This document shows, one piece after another, positions 42,301 to 52,035 of a DNA stretch of 64,000 bases; position 1 is the stretch's first letter; each line of letters starts with the position of its first letter. The DNA is from Adineta ricciae. Lineage: Eukaryota; Rotifera; Eurotatoria; Adinetida; Adinetidae. A model generated the notes under the pieces. It was not told the DNA's origin, did no database searches, and was given only the letters and a program-made list of their open reading frames with translations. Both the position numbers and the translations under genes were made by a program. The stretch spans positions 9,082 through 73,081 of the forward strand of contig CAJNOJ010000432.1 of the NCBI GenBank assembly GCA_905250025.1, read 5' to 3'.

Positions 42301-45300
42301 AAGTATTGTAATGAAAACGGTTTAAATAATAAAATTTTACAACATATTTCAACATCATGCGGCTCGATTATCAAACAGCTGAAAAACGTGCGCTGGCTTC
42401 AACCACGTGACGAAATGTGCACAGATATGGTTAAAACTCTCGGTTATCATCTCGCAAAGCTTTTCCCCGAACAGTGTGGGTATCTGCTCGTTCCGCAATT
42501 GCCGAGCGAAGGCGTTCGATTAATCTCCACTGATATTCGTGCGAAGATCACAAATACGAGTGTGTTTATGCAAAAACTTAACAAAGATTCCGATCGAGAA
42601 GTTTACCAGCATTTTGTAGCAATGACAATTACGCAATTACCATCCGGAAACCATATCATCGAACGACTTCATCCGATATCTCGATCGGATGTTGTTGTAC
42701 AATCAACAATACAGGATTTATGCACAATTGAAAATTGTGGACCAGAGTTTGAAAAGCTTTTTCGTCAGAAATTGAACTCGTTCCAATCAGAATCATGGGC
42801 AAAATGGCTTGTCTACCAATATGATCGATCGCAATGTCGGTTTACGATTTCAGGTACTGAAACAATCAAATCAGAATTCATACCGATGGTTCGACATTGT
42901 CAAAATGAAGTTCAAAAGAAACTTTACGACCATTATGATCTATTGCCTTGCGGTCCAATCAGAGCAAATTTTCAAAGCGGCTTACTTTGCACACACATTA
43001 ATAAAACCACCGAGGCCTTGAAAATGAACCTTCAAAACGTTTCAAGTCAAACGCCCAATGAATTGAAAGACTGGCTGATGAAGATGGCTGGAATCGAATG
43101 GAATGAAGTTAAAGAGTATAAATTTTATACAACAAAAGGTGAAACAGAAAGCAAACAAATTTCTCTCGTTTTCAAAAACGAAGATGTATATCGACGTGCG
43201 ATGAATAAAATTCCTCGTTATCACTTAACAGAACAAGAAAATCAATTTCGCGATAATGAAAAAGAAACGTGGGGTAGAGAACTGACTATTCAAGTTCCAT
43301 CAAATATCACAACGGAAGATATTATTCAACAATATGGCGCTGAACATATTATGAAATGCATTTCATTAAATGAGAAAAAGAGAAAAGAGTCATCGCTGAA
43401 ATTAGATAATTTACCTCCAACAGCCGATGAAAATTCTCTCCGTCAGTGTCTTCAAACATCTAACGGACCAAGTCCTAAGGATATCTACGTTGCACGTACA
43501 AAAAATGATGCAAGTGCATGGGCCAAGCTAACGTTCCATGATGCAGAACAATGTAATCGAGCTGCGACGATTTATACACTACAGTTATGTCAAACAATGT
43601 TTCCGATTACTGTTACGAGCAACAACAGTCCAAAACAAAAATACATTCAAACTAAAGTAACAAAAGCGGATGACTCTGATGCAACGGAGAATCAGAAACA
43701 TTTCTATCGTGTTGTTACGGTGAGCCGTGAAGTAGCGTTGAAAATATACTCTTCGCCACCAACAGATTGGAATGTCGATGGATCAGCAACGATAACTATT
43801 CTTCGCACGGATCTACATCCAAATTTCCAACAAACACTCAACGCCATTTGTGACAAATTCAATGTTCAAGTTAAATGTAGAGATATTCCAAAAACGTTTG
43901 GTCAACGTTGTATTTTCAATCACGGAAGTCCTCAAAAGACAAGTTTAGCAGCATCTATGCTAGCCCAAAGCTTTGCACCGATTAATATCAAAGTAAAAAC
44001 CGAACGACAAAGACAACTCTTTCGTGAATTAGAAGAAATTGGTCAAATACAACAGTGGGCGGTGGAATTAAAATTACAGATAAATCCAAACAAATATCTT
44101 ACAAATATTGAAATTCGAGGTCCACAAACGTCTCAAGGACAATTGATGCGGCGTATTGCTGATTATTCCGATAGCTTTGACAAACGTTTTCATGAGCACG
44201 AACTTAGTCCGGTAGTCGCAACTTTTTTCGGTCAACAAAAAGCAGCATCAGTTCGATTGCGACAAATAGCTTCAAAATGGGCATCGAATTCTTGTCTAGT
44301 TTCATTTAATCCTAGAACTACGACAATAACAATTGTTGGTAAAACAGATGTTTCTTTAATAGATTTGAATACATGTGAAAATGAAGTTCTTCAACTCTTG
44401 GATGAGATTATTGCTAGTACAGATAATGTAGAAAGTGAAGAAGACGAAGATGAAGACGAGGAAGAGAATGATAACAGGAATACTTTGGGAAAAGAACGTC
44501 GATGTGTATTTTGTAAACAACAATCGTCAACTTCAACGAGTTTATTTCGAATTTGCGGACATGCTTACTGTCGATGTGCTGCGCAATATCTGGCCGCGAC
44601 TCATCAATTTCCTCTTAAGTGTAGAGATTGTCAAACCAACATTCACATTTACGATATCAAAAATATCTTTGATAACAACTCACAATTATTAACATATCTA
44701 TTAAAATGTTCAATTCAAGAGTATTTAACAAACAATGCTCAACAAGATGATCGCGTGTTCTGTCCGACCGTTGAATGTGAAGGTTTGATTAAACTGAGCA
44801 ATGGTTATCAAACTTGTTTAACATGCGGACAAAACATTTGTCCGAAATGTCAAGTTATTGATGATGAACTGCATATGGGCCGCACATGTGCTCAACTTGT
44901 TGAAGAAAAGAAACGGCAAGAATTCTTACCACAACTCTTTCTTGCGGCAAGAAAATTTGTTCTAGATAACTGGCCACTTGATAACACAGTACAGCCCATT
45001 GGTCGTATTGATGAAAATCCTTATTTAGAAAAGCAATACAAATCATTAATACGATTTTACAAAGCAAATCAAACTTTGGGTCATTCGTTTCCACCGGATT
45101 TAGCAAAAGGCTTTTTCGCTTATCATGGTTGTCCATTTCAATCGATTAATGCAATTTGTCAAACGGGCTTTGATCCTCGCCGTCGTTCAGGTCAAGCTTA
45201 TGGTCGTGGTGAATACTTTGGAGTTACGGCTCTTATCTCTCACAGTTATTCGCAGAAAGGTGGAAGTCAAGGTGGATTCAGTCAAATGATCATTGCATTC

Positions 45301-45972
45301 ATTCTTCAATGTACTCAGGTAACAAAATCAGAAGGCTTCTGCTATGTCGTTGACAATCCAGTTGATTGGACATATGCATTTAACATTCCCGTTTTGGTGG
45401 TTACTTATGGGTCCAATGCTGCGAGTCAGTTATCACCCTTTCCTCGTGATATTTCACAATATGTTGATAACGAGCCTTGTTGGAATGCACCTTTTCGATG
45501 GTATTGGCATCAAGATAACGGGAATTTCGAACCATATAATGACACGATCAATGAAATACTCGAGAATTTCTATGAAGCGTGGAAGTTCAATCGTGGTTTA
45601 TCGGAAGTTGATACACCACCAGTGACTCGTTATGTTGATGACGCTCCTCAAGAGTATAAAATTGATTTTAAGAAAAATCGACAAGTGAACATGAAAACAA
45701 CATATACGCGACTTATCGACCGGCGGCCTTTGGAAAAGCCAGCAGCGAATTTAAATTGGTTTTACTGTAACGAGCATGGAGCTTGGACACGTTATGAAAT
45801 GCTCGTTCAAAATCAAATCGAACAAGCATTTCAATCGTATCGAGCTGGTCGAGGACCATCAACTGTTAATGTTCAACCTCCTGGTCGTCCAGAAACATAC
45901 CAAATTAACTTTTTGAAAGGTCAACAAATAAACACACAAAGTAACACTTTTAAAAACATCAAACGAGAATAA
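39317..45972 (+). CDS. CCCH-finger / DEAH helicase / RING-IBR / PARP / WWE fusion protein
   Basis: Exons 39317-39788 and 39845-45972 (56-nt phase-1 intron), 2199 residues. Order: RRM-like region (about 8-85); ten CCCH fingers (about 175-450), nine of them with CX5CX4CX3H spacing as in Nab2/ZC3H14; a DEAH helicase with motif I GSGKST (about 490), DEAH (about 583), SAT (about 616), TNVAETSLTI and QRKGRAGRT (about 786), then HA2-like domains; RNA-binding-like linkers; an acidic run; RING1 (CVFC, about 1711, with one ligand spaced C-x-C); a complete IBR (about 1797-1840); a PARP-type domain with AYHGC (about 1916) and GRGEYFG (about 1945); and two WWE domains (about 2037 and 2126). RING2 with its catalytic Cys is absent. 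The PARP lacks the Glu of H-Y-E enzymes, so mono-ADP-ribosylation is expected. It probably acts on RNA or in antiviral defence (inference). Confidence 0.85.
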
Positions 45973-46112
45973 AAAAAAACAGTCGATTTTTTTGTAATAC
46001 CATCATAAACGAGAAGAAAATAAACTTTTCAAAGTGATCGATGAAAGTTGTGATAAAAAACAAATTGCATCATCAGATGATGTAACGATACGACACCGAC
46101 AGAAAAAGTAAA
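45973..46112. terminator. 3' flank with poly-A signal
   Basis: An AATAAA occurs at 46019-46024, about 50 bp after the helicase-gene stop, and is the likely polyadenylation signal. Confidence 0.4.
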
Positions 46113-46184
46113 TGCATCTGCTGGGAGTCGAACCCAAATCTCTTGACTGGCAATCAAGTGCTCTGACCATTGAACTACAGATAC
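46113..46184 (-). tRNA. tRNA-Gly (GCC)
   Basis: A 72-nt cloverleaf on the minus strand. The acceptor GTATCTG/CAGATGC pairs with one G-T wobble. Anticodon stem CTTGA/TCAAG surrounds loop TTGCCAG, giving anticodon GCC. The T arm TGGG TTCGACT CCCA is good and the A and B boxes are present. No intron. Confidence 0.85.
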
Positions 46185-46815
46185 TTATTGTACCTTTCTC
46201 TTGTTAATAATGAGTTTCATAATGAATCCAAATATGTGGATATACTTTAGTACAAAAAACACAACGATTTCCTTTCTAGCGCGATGGAAATAATACAGTT
46301 TTTGAATTTGAGAGAATCTTTCTGACATACCGGAAAAATCAAGGTTATAAGTTTTCTTAGATTATTCTTTCGTCACTACATTTCCCATGAGTTTAATCGT
46401 ATCTCACTGTGCTACTGTATTCATCCATGAATCATCATAGTGCAGAAAGAACGAACGCGGTAATATAAATCTGCTATTCATTGAACTTACATGCAGCAGT
46501 AGATATGCGGAAGATTTCACAGAATAGGATGAAACATTGTCTTTGGTCTGGGATGGATTTTGCTGCGAATCATTCTTTTTAACTACTTGCGTTCTTTGAA
46601 AACAGATTTATGAAACAAAAAAGTGATTTATACCACTTTTGCGTGCACAATGATCTATCAGAAAAATGAAATCGTGATTACCGTATAAGTCTTCTCATGA
46701 ATTGGTTTGAGAAATTTTGAAGCCACTTTGCCTTTCTCCGCAGGTTTCAACTGTGACACATTGTTATGCTTTAGATAGCGCTTCCTTTCTACAATGTCAA
46801 TGCTGTGGAAAAACT
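46185..46815. other. Intergenic, nothing recognised
   Basis: Spacer between tRNA-Gly and the end of the glycosyltransferase gene. A short open minus-strand frame (46658-46966) overlaps the 3' end of that gene in another frame and lacks support as a separate gene. Confidence 0.4.
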
Positions 46816-48780
46816 CTACTCGAGTGTTATATGGCCCTTTGTCATGAGATGTACATCGGTGATCGTTTCGTTGTCTAATATCATGACTTTGTTTATTTGA
46901 GAGATCGATGCTAATTGCTTTTCTAAATCCATCGATTGTAATAAACAAGCGTCCAAAATATACCATCGACGCATATAGTATGACATTTTCTTCGCAGGGC
47001 CAATGACAAATTGATTACTGACTTTCGAGTGATGAATGTCAAGAGAAAGGATAATTGTCTTGTTTGCATCAAAAGGAGATTTTCTTTCGTACGATGTTGG
47101 CATTTTCACAAAGATCGAATTATATTTGACATGAACAATCAAGTCATATTTAACATTGTTTTGTTTCTGATATGATACCACTAAATTATAACACTCCGCT
47201 TGTGCCCAAACATCATAGAGATAATTTTCCAGGACATCGTCAGATGAAGATAAATTTCGTTGACATGATACATTTGAATGTCGATAATCTAAATATCGTC
47301 GAGCATTCAATATTTCTACTGTTGCGTTTCGAGCGAATGTTTCATTGTCAAGCTCAGATGACTTTATTGGCATGGATGATGATAAATAATAGAATGTGTC
47401 TATTTCACCACGGAATCTGATTCTTAATTGATTTTCAACTTTTATCCATGTATCTCTCCGTAAAGATAGTTTTCCTGTTACACATACGGCAGCACGTCGG
47501 TGCCTCTTCGGTTTTCGGTTATCTTTTGGTGATAGTCTGAATGGTGGAGGTTGATAACCAACACGAAGCAAATCTTGAAGCCAAATATCGATATAATTTA
47601 CTTCACTCATTTGCCAAAATCCTTGTTGCGCAATGTCATTTGCTAGAGCTCGAATTTTTTCAAATACTGATGTTGAAGAAGATTTCCAAGAAGCAAGAAA
47701 ATGAACAAATGCCGCAGCTTCATAATACATTTGTTGTTCGTCTTTCATATCTTTCAGATAACTATGTACGTTTCGCTTTTGCTCCACAGTCGGCCCTGCA
47801 AAAACGAGTCTTCCTCCAATATCCCAAAGAAGCCTCTGTACCCAAAATCCTCGCCATATGTCACATACACGAGATGTTGTCGTGATCGGCAGGATTAAAC
47901 CCCAAAAGGCTTCATAATGAGTAATCGTATTCTGAGTATTGTATGGTGAAAAGGTGAATGCATCTAGCGCAATAGGAGTCTGTTGAGGATCGAATTGGAT
48001 GTGGCCCAGACGAAATGAGTTTGTCAAACGATAAATTGCATCAACATCAGGATCGAGATCGGCTAAAAACTGTTGAATATATGCAGAAATCGGCTCGTCA
48101 TTACGTCGTAACGAACTCCAACCATCTTCAGTTACATTTTTGAATTGTTGAAGAGGAAAACCTCGTGGCCAAATATTCGGTTCACCAAATGATCCATAGA
48201 TATTCACGAAAGAAGACCGTTTTCCATGAAAAGCTGCTTTCGATATATCGATTGGAGAACTCAATTTTGGTAGAACTTTGATAAACAAATCCTTAAGAAC
48301 GTTATCGTCATCGGTTTCAAAAATCACTTTCGCTCCACATTGTATTGCTACCAGATATCCAATCGTTTTTCGAGCATAAGAATTTTCAGGAATATACTGA
48401 ACAATACTATAATCTAATCGTTTCTGGTCAGACAGACTTAAATAAATGAGTTTTTGACGTTGTTTAAAAGGAACATGAGAAATCCAATCCAACGGAGTTT
48501 TTCGATCAGCAATAATAACTAGCATCCAATCATCAAGTAATAACAAACGTTTCACAGCGAATGTTGGATAGAATATTGTAGTTAGCACAATCCAATTGCT
48601 GCTTGTATTTGTACAGATTGATTGGTTTGATTTTCGGGTGAGAGTTGACCTCTCAAATATTGCACCATGTTTTACGTAAAAATATTTATAAAAACTATTA
48701 AGAATTAATGTAGTTAGAATAGTTGATAAAAAAATTAGAATATAATTTATTTTAATAAACAATGATCGACGAAATATCAT
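46816..48780 (-). CDS. STELLO-like (DUF288) glycosyltransferase, type II membrane protein
   Basis: 654 residues, single exon, ATG at 48780. Residues 10-31 form one transmembrane helix near the N-terminus (YILIFLSTILTTLIL), as in Golgi type II enzymes. The luminal part has WIVLTTIF, then YARKTIGYLVAIQCGAKVI and FETDDDN (about 145-175), the pattern of the DUF288/STELLO family, where the DDDN stretch probably plays the DxD metal/nucleotide-sugar role. In plants STELLO proteins support cellulose synthase assembly; animal members (for example in nematodes) are poorly characterised. A second half (about 430-600) has VCVTGKLSLRRDTW and may be a second domain. The C-terminus is uncertain: another frame continues beyond the stop. 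Confidence 0.7.
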   Translation of the reverse strand: MIFRRSLFIKINYILIFLSTILTTLILNSFYKYFYVKHGAIFERSTLTRKSNQSICTNTSSNWIVLTTIFYPTFAVKRLLLLDDWMLVIIADRKTPLDWISHVPFKQRQKLIYLSLSDQKRLDYSIVQYIPENSYARKTIGYLVAIQCGAKVIFETDDDNVLKDLFIKVLPKLSSPIDISKAAFHGKRSSFVNIYGSFGEPNIWPRGFPLQQFKNVTEDGWSSLRRNDEPISAYIQQFLADLDPDVDAIYRLTNSFRLGHIQFDPQQTPIALDAFTFSPYNTQNTITHYEAFWGLILPITTTSRVCDIWRGFWVQRLLWDIGGRLVFAGPTVEQKRNVHSYLKDMKDEQQMYYEAAAFVHFLASWKSSSTSVFEKIRALANDIAQQGFWQMSEVNYIDIWLQDLLRVGYQPPPFRLSPKDNRKPKRHRRAAVCVTGKLSLRRDTWIKVENQLRIRFRGEIDTFYYLSSSMPIKSSELDNETFARNATVEILNARRYLDYRHSNVSCQRNLSSSDDVLENYLYDVWAQAECYNLVVSYQKQNNVKYDLIVHVKYNSIFVKMPTSYERKSPFDANKTIILSLDIHHSKVSNQFVIGPAKKMSYYMRRWYILDACLLQSMDLEKQLASISQINKVMILDNETITDVHLMTKGHITLE

Positions 48781-50693
48781 CAGCGAGTTAATTTATACAC
48801 AAATACAAAATCTAGAAGACACAGGAGAAAATAACAGTCGAAAATTTGATATACACAGACCAGATTCAATTCCTTTTGTCCTTTAGGAGAAAAATACGCG
48901 ACAGCAGTTATAGATCATAATGCGTCTCATATATTCACCAATCTATTCATTATAGTATAGGACAATTGAATTTCCAAATATTTCAGCAGAACTTTCATTT
49001 ATATTCATGTTATTGCTTACCTAGATACAAACTGAATTCATTGTAATAAAAGAGTTTGGTGTGTACATGTAGTAACACGTGCTTTTACTTATAATTTAAT
49101 GCATCGCAATGCAAGCATGCAGTCTATTCTCTTTTTGTAAACGTTTAGTGGTGAAAATGCATTGCGCACGTTGTTGAAGAAAAGTGTTTTTTGAAACGAG
49201 CATTCCTTCTCACTGGATTTTTCTTCTCGTAAACAATACATAGAATATACTTCCAAAAGCACAGTCATTCTTTCGTTAATTAATTCAAAATCGTAGCTCC
49301 GACGAACTCATCCATGCAAGATAAAAGATACCCTGACTCCTTAATGCTGAAGTTCCTTGGTGAATTTCACTAGACGTTTACTGATGTCTGTCTCGCCCTA
49401 AAACGAAAATAAAACTTAATCGAGTTCTGCTTGTCAGACAGAGGATTCGTCTAAAGATGTTCCAATGAATTGAAGAGCTTTCTTACAATTCAAATGAAAA
49501 TAACTACTATTAATAATCGTACGTCTTCAAGTCGTTCTGCGAATTGAATACGGGGTTCAATTGCTTCGATATTACGATTCTCTTCCTTGAATTATCTTTG
49601 TCGAATTTTTTCACTGAAAATTCTCAGGACGTAAGTATCACGCGATGCTGAGGCCGATTCTTCAACGTTCAGTTCGTAATGACGTAACTTCTCGCATAGT
49701 TCTTCCTTCCATTCGACGAATGTTTGGTTTGTTTTCTGATGAGAGGAGTATAAGTCGTTAGTTGCCGACATGATAATTTTCTCGGCATCGTAATGAGTAT
49801 TGAAGGCCGCAATAAAATCATGTATAAGTACCCGTATCGTCGGCGAATATTTTTGGCGAAGTTAGTGATGATAAGTAGTATTTGTTTCAGATCACAATTA
49901 CAAAGACTTCTTTTTTTATTAGCAAGCCGTGGACCCTCGGACCATATAGACTCTAAAGGGACAATTTGATCACGATAAGGTTTTCATGTTGTGGCTATAG
50001 GATCAACAGTCTGTAGCGCAGGAATCGTTGAATGAGCCGATGTTGTCTTCATAGCTACTGTCGAAAGGCTAGAATCTTGTCAAAGGTTTGTGAATACAAC
50101 GAAACGAGAAAACAAACGAAAAGCACAAAGAAAGAAGAAAAGAGTAGTGTTGTGAAACAAACGATTACACAAGAGGAAACAACGAAAGGGAAAGAGAGAG
50201 AGAGAGAGAGAGAACTGGAAACATACTCACATCCACACTCACCCCTACTCTGATATGAACATACGGATACAGGCCACGCAAGTGAGACTAGAGATAATTC
50301 ACTCGTGTGTATCAACGGTCAACTTAATGAATTTGATGTGAATAATACTTGTTTTGAGAAAAATTCATATAATCCCATTCATAGTTATTCGTGACTCTTA
50401 TCATCGTTTCCTGTTATGAACCCACAGAGCACAAAAGAATGATATGACATACGTCAAATATCGCTCATTGTTGTAGAAATGATTTTTTCCCTTATATTTA
50501 TTGTGCTAATCAAATTGGTTTTATCAGCTCCTTCATAATCGTGAGCCACGGGGGCCGAACCAAAATAGGAAGGCAGACAGAATAATTAGAACTCTTTAGT
50601 TACGTATTTTTTTATTTATTAGGTAAGCTGTGAAGAATACATATTACATACAAACTACAAAAAACTGCTAAAATCAAACAATGGTATAAGAGT
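48781..50693. other. Intergenic with an eroded minus-strand coding remnant
   Basis: Around 49530-49840 the minus strand reads as convincing helical protein (a run with NTHYDAEKIIMSATNDLY and FVEWKEELCEKLRHYEL). It is interrupted by a stop near 49600 and has no clear start. I cannot name the family; it looks like the helical tail of a dead gene. A (GA)n run is at 50193-50213. No other gene seen. Confidence 0.35.
50193..50213. repeat. (GA)n microsatellite
   Basis: About 21 bases of perfect GA dinucleotide repeat within non-coding DNA. Confidence 0.9.
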
Positions 50694-51512
50694 TCAATTT
50701 CGGTAAAACTCTAGCTGACTCGAGACGTGCTCATTATGTCTGATTTTCGTTGGTTTTGACCGTTCCCGACGAGTTTCTGTAGGTTTTACAGCTTCACTTC
50801 GACCCTTAACCTCATATGCCGTCTGTCCATGATTAACAAGAACTCGACGAATCCGTTCATGAGTCAAATCATCCATCGAAACATTTCGGAACAGACTCAA
50901 GAATTCCGCATGTAGTTGTTTGTCGTGATCTTTGTAGACCAGAATCTCTTTTCTATCTCGACCCATAACTTTGGCAATTTTGTCTTTGTCTAACAATCTC
51001 TGAATGCTTCTGTCTGCATTTCGCGTCGAATCGTGCACATCTTCGACTGTGATTGGCTTGGCACACGTTTGATGGCAAGTTTTGAACAGGCTGAGAAGTG
51101 ACCGTACTTGTCGTTCTCCATGATCAAGGTGCAACGGGGGTTTATACCGAAATTTCACAGAATTACCAACAACATGCGTATGAATGCGTGGATTATCTGG
51201 AAGTTCATGAGAGGCGAGCCAGTACTTTGAAGAGGAATCTAATGAGAGCTCTTCACATTGTTTTTCAAGTTCATCAAGACTTAGATAAGGAGAGTCGGGA
51301 TTAGCTAAATAGATCGATCGAAGACATTGGACAACCTTAACCAGTTGCGCAATTCTGTTCGATTGACAATGGTTTGTATGACTAGTCGACGTCGTGAGTA
51401 AGCGTTTTAAAGGTTTGTCCTTTTTTTTCTGTTCTAGTAACGATTGCATGTTTCTTTTCGGTTGTATTAGTTGATGGTTGTCTCGAATATATAAACTTAT
51501 GTTGTTACACAT
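50694..51512 (-). CDS. GTF2E2: Transcription initiation factor TFIIE, beta subunit
   Basis: 272 residues from the ATG at 51512 (an alternative ATG at codon 22 opens MQSLLEQKKK). Human TFIIE-beta has about 290. The central FRYKPP motif starts the winged-helix core domain, followed by a second winged helix (DVHDSTRNADRSIQRLL...), ILVYKDHD, and a segment with FRNVSMDDLTHERI, which matches the conserved W/FRSVPVD-x-x-D-x-x-I region. The C-terminal tail is basic. It pairs with TFIIE-alpha to recruit TFIIH to RNA polymerase II promoters in the nucleus. A housekeeping gene and a useful anchor for synteny in this accessory-looking region. Confidence 0.85.
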   Translation of the reverse strand: MCNNISLYIRDNHQLIQPKRNMQSLLEQKKKDKPLKRLLTTSTSHTNHCQSNRIAQLVKVVQCLRSIYLANPDSPYLSLDELEKQCEELSLDSSSKYWLASHELPDNPRIHTHVVGNSVKFRYKPPLHLDHGERQVRSLLSLFKTCHQTCAKPITVEDVHDSTRNADRSIQRLLDKDKIAKVMGRDRKEILVYKDHDKQLHAEFLSLFRNVSMDDLTHERIRRVLVNHGQTAYEVKGRSEAVKPTETRRERSKPTKIRHNEHVSSQLEFYRN

Positions 51513-52035
51513 TCTGTGCAGGAAAGGAAAAAATCCGATGCGTCATGAATGTAAATTTCCATTGGATTTTTTGTCGTACTGAAAGCATAGGTTTGGGTAT
51601 TTCCCTCTGAGTCATAATGTGGTGCATTACCAGTGTTACACAGATTGTCATTTTAACGTAGAAAAGAATAAAAAAAACTCAATTTGATGTATTATACTGG
51701 AAATTTTAAGATCTTCATACGATGTTATAAAAGGAAGGATATAGTAATCAGGAGCGAAGAAAGCAACCGCATAGTCGTCGTTATAAACTGAAGTTCTCTT
51801 GTATTTCTTCATAGACCCATTCGAAGAACTGAACATTTTGAAAAATTCTGTTTTTCGATGATGAAAAATCTGTAGGAATGATACTGTCTCACCGTCAGTA
51901 ACTTTCGATTTATAAACAGTTAGATAATTATCTATCAAAAGTTGCCTTTTACATTGAGAAGAGATAAAAAGCAAAGGATATGAAAAGACTTGTAAATGAA
52001 TTAGAATAAGTGCCAATGATTGTATAAGAATCTAT
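51513..52035. other. Spacer, doubtful short frame
   Basis: A minus-strand frame of about 120 codons (51648-52016) lacks an ATG near its start. It has a hydrophobic head and aromatic-rich tail and matches no family I know. I see no other feature. Confidence 0.35.

Noticed and set aside
39845-45972. Treating the large helicase-PARP exon as starting at 39868
   Set aside because: The codon there is TTG; splicing the 56-nt intron to the exon at 39317 gives an ATG start, correct phase and an RRM-like N-terminus.
46658-46966. Minus-strand frame overlapping the 3' end of the STELLO-like gene
   Set aside because: It lies in another frame of the same strand. It might be an extended C-terminus after a frameshift, but nothing recognisable supports it.
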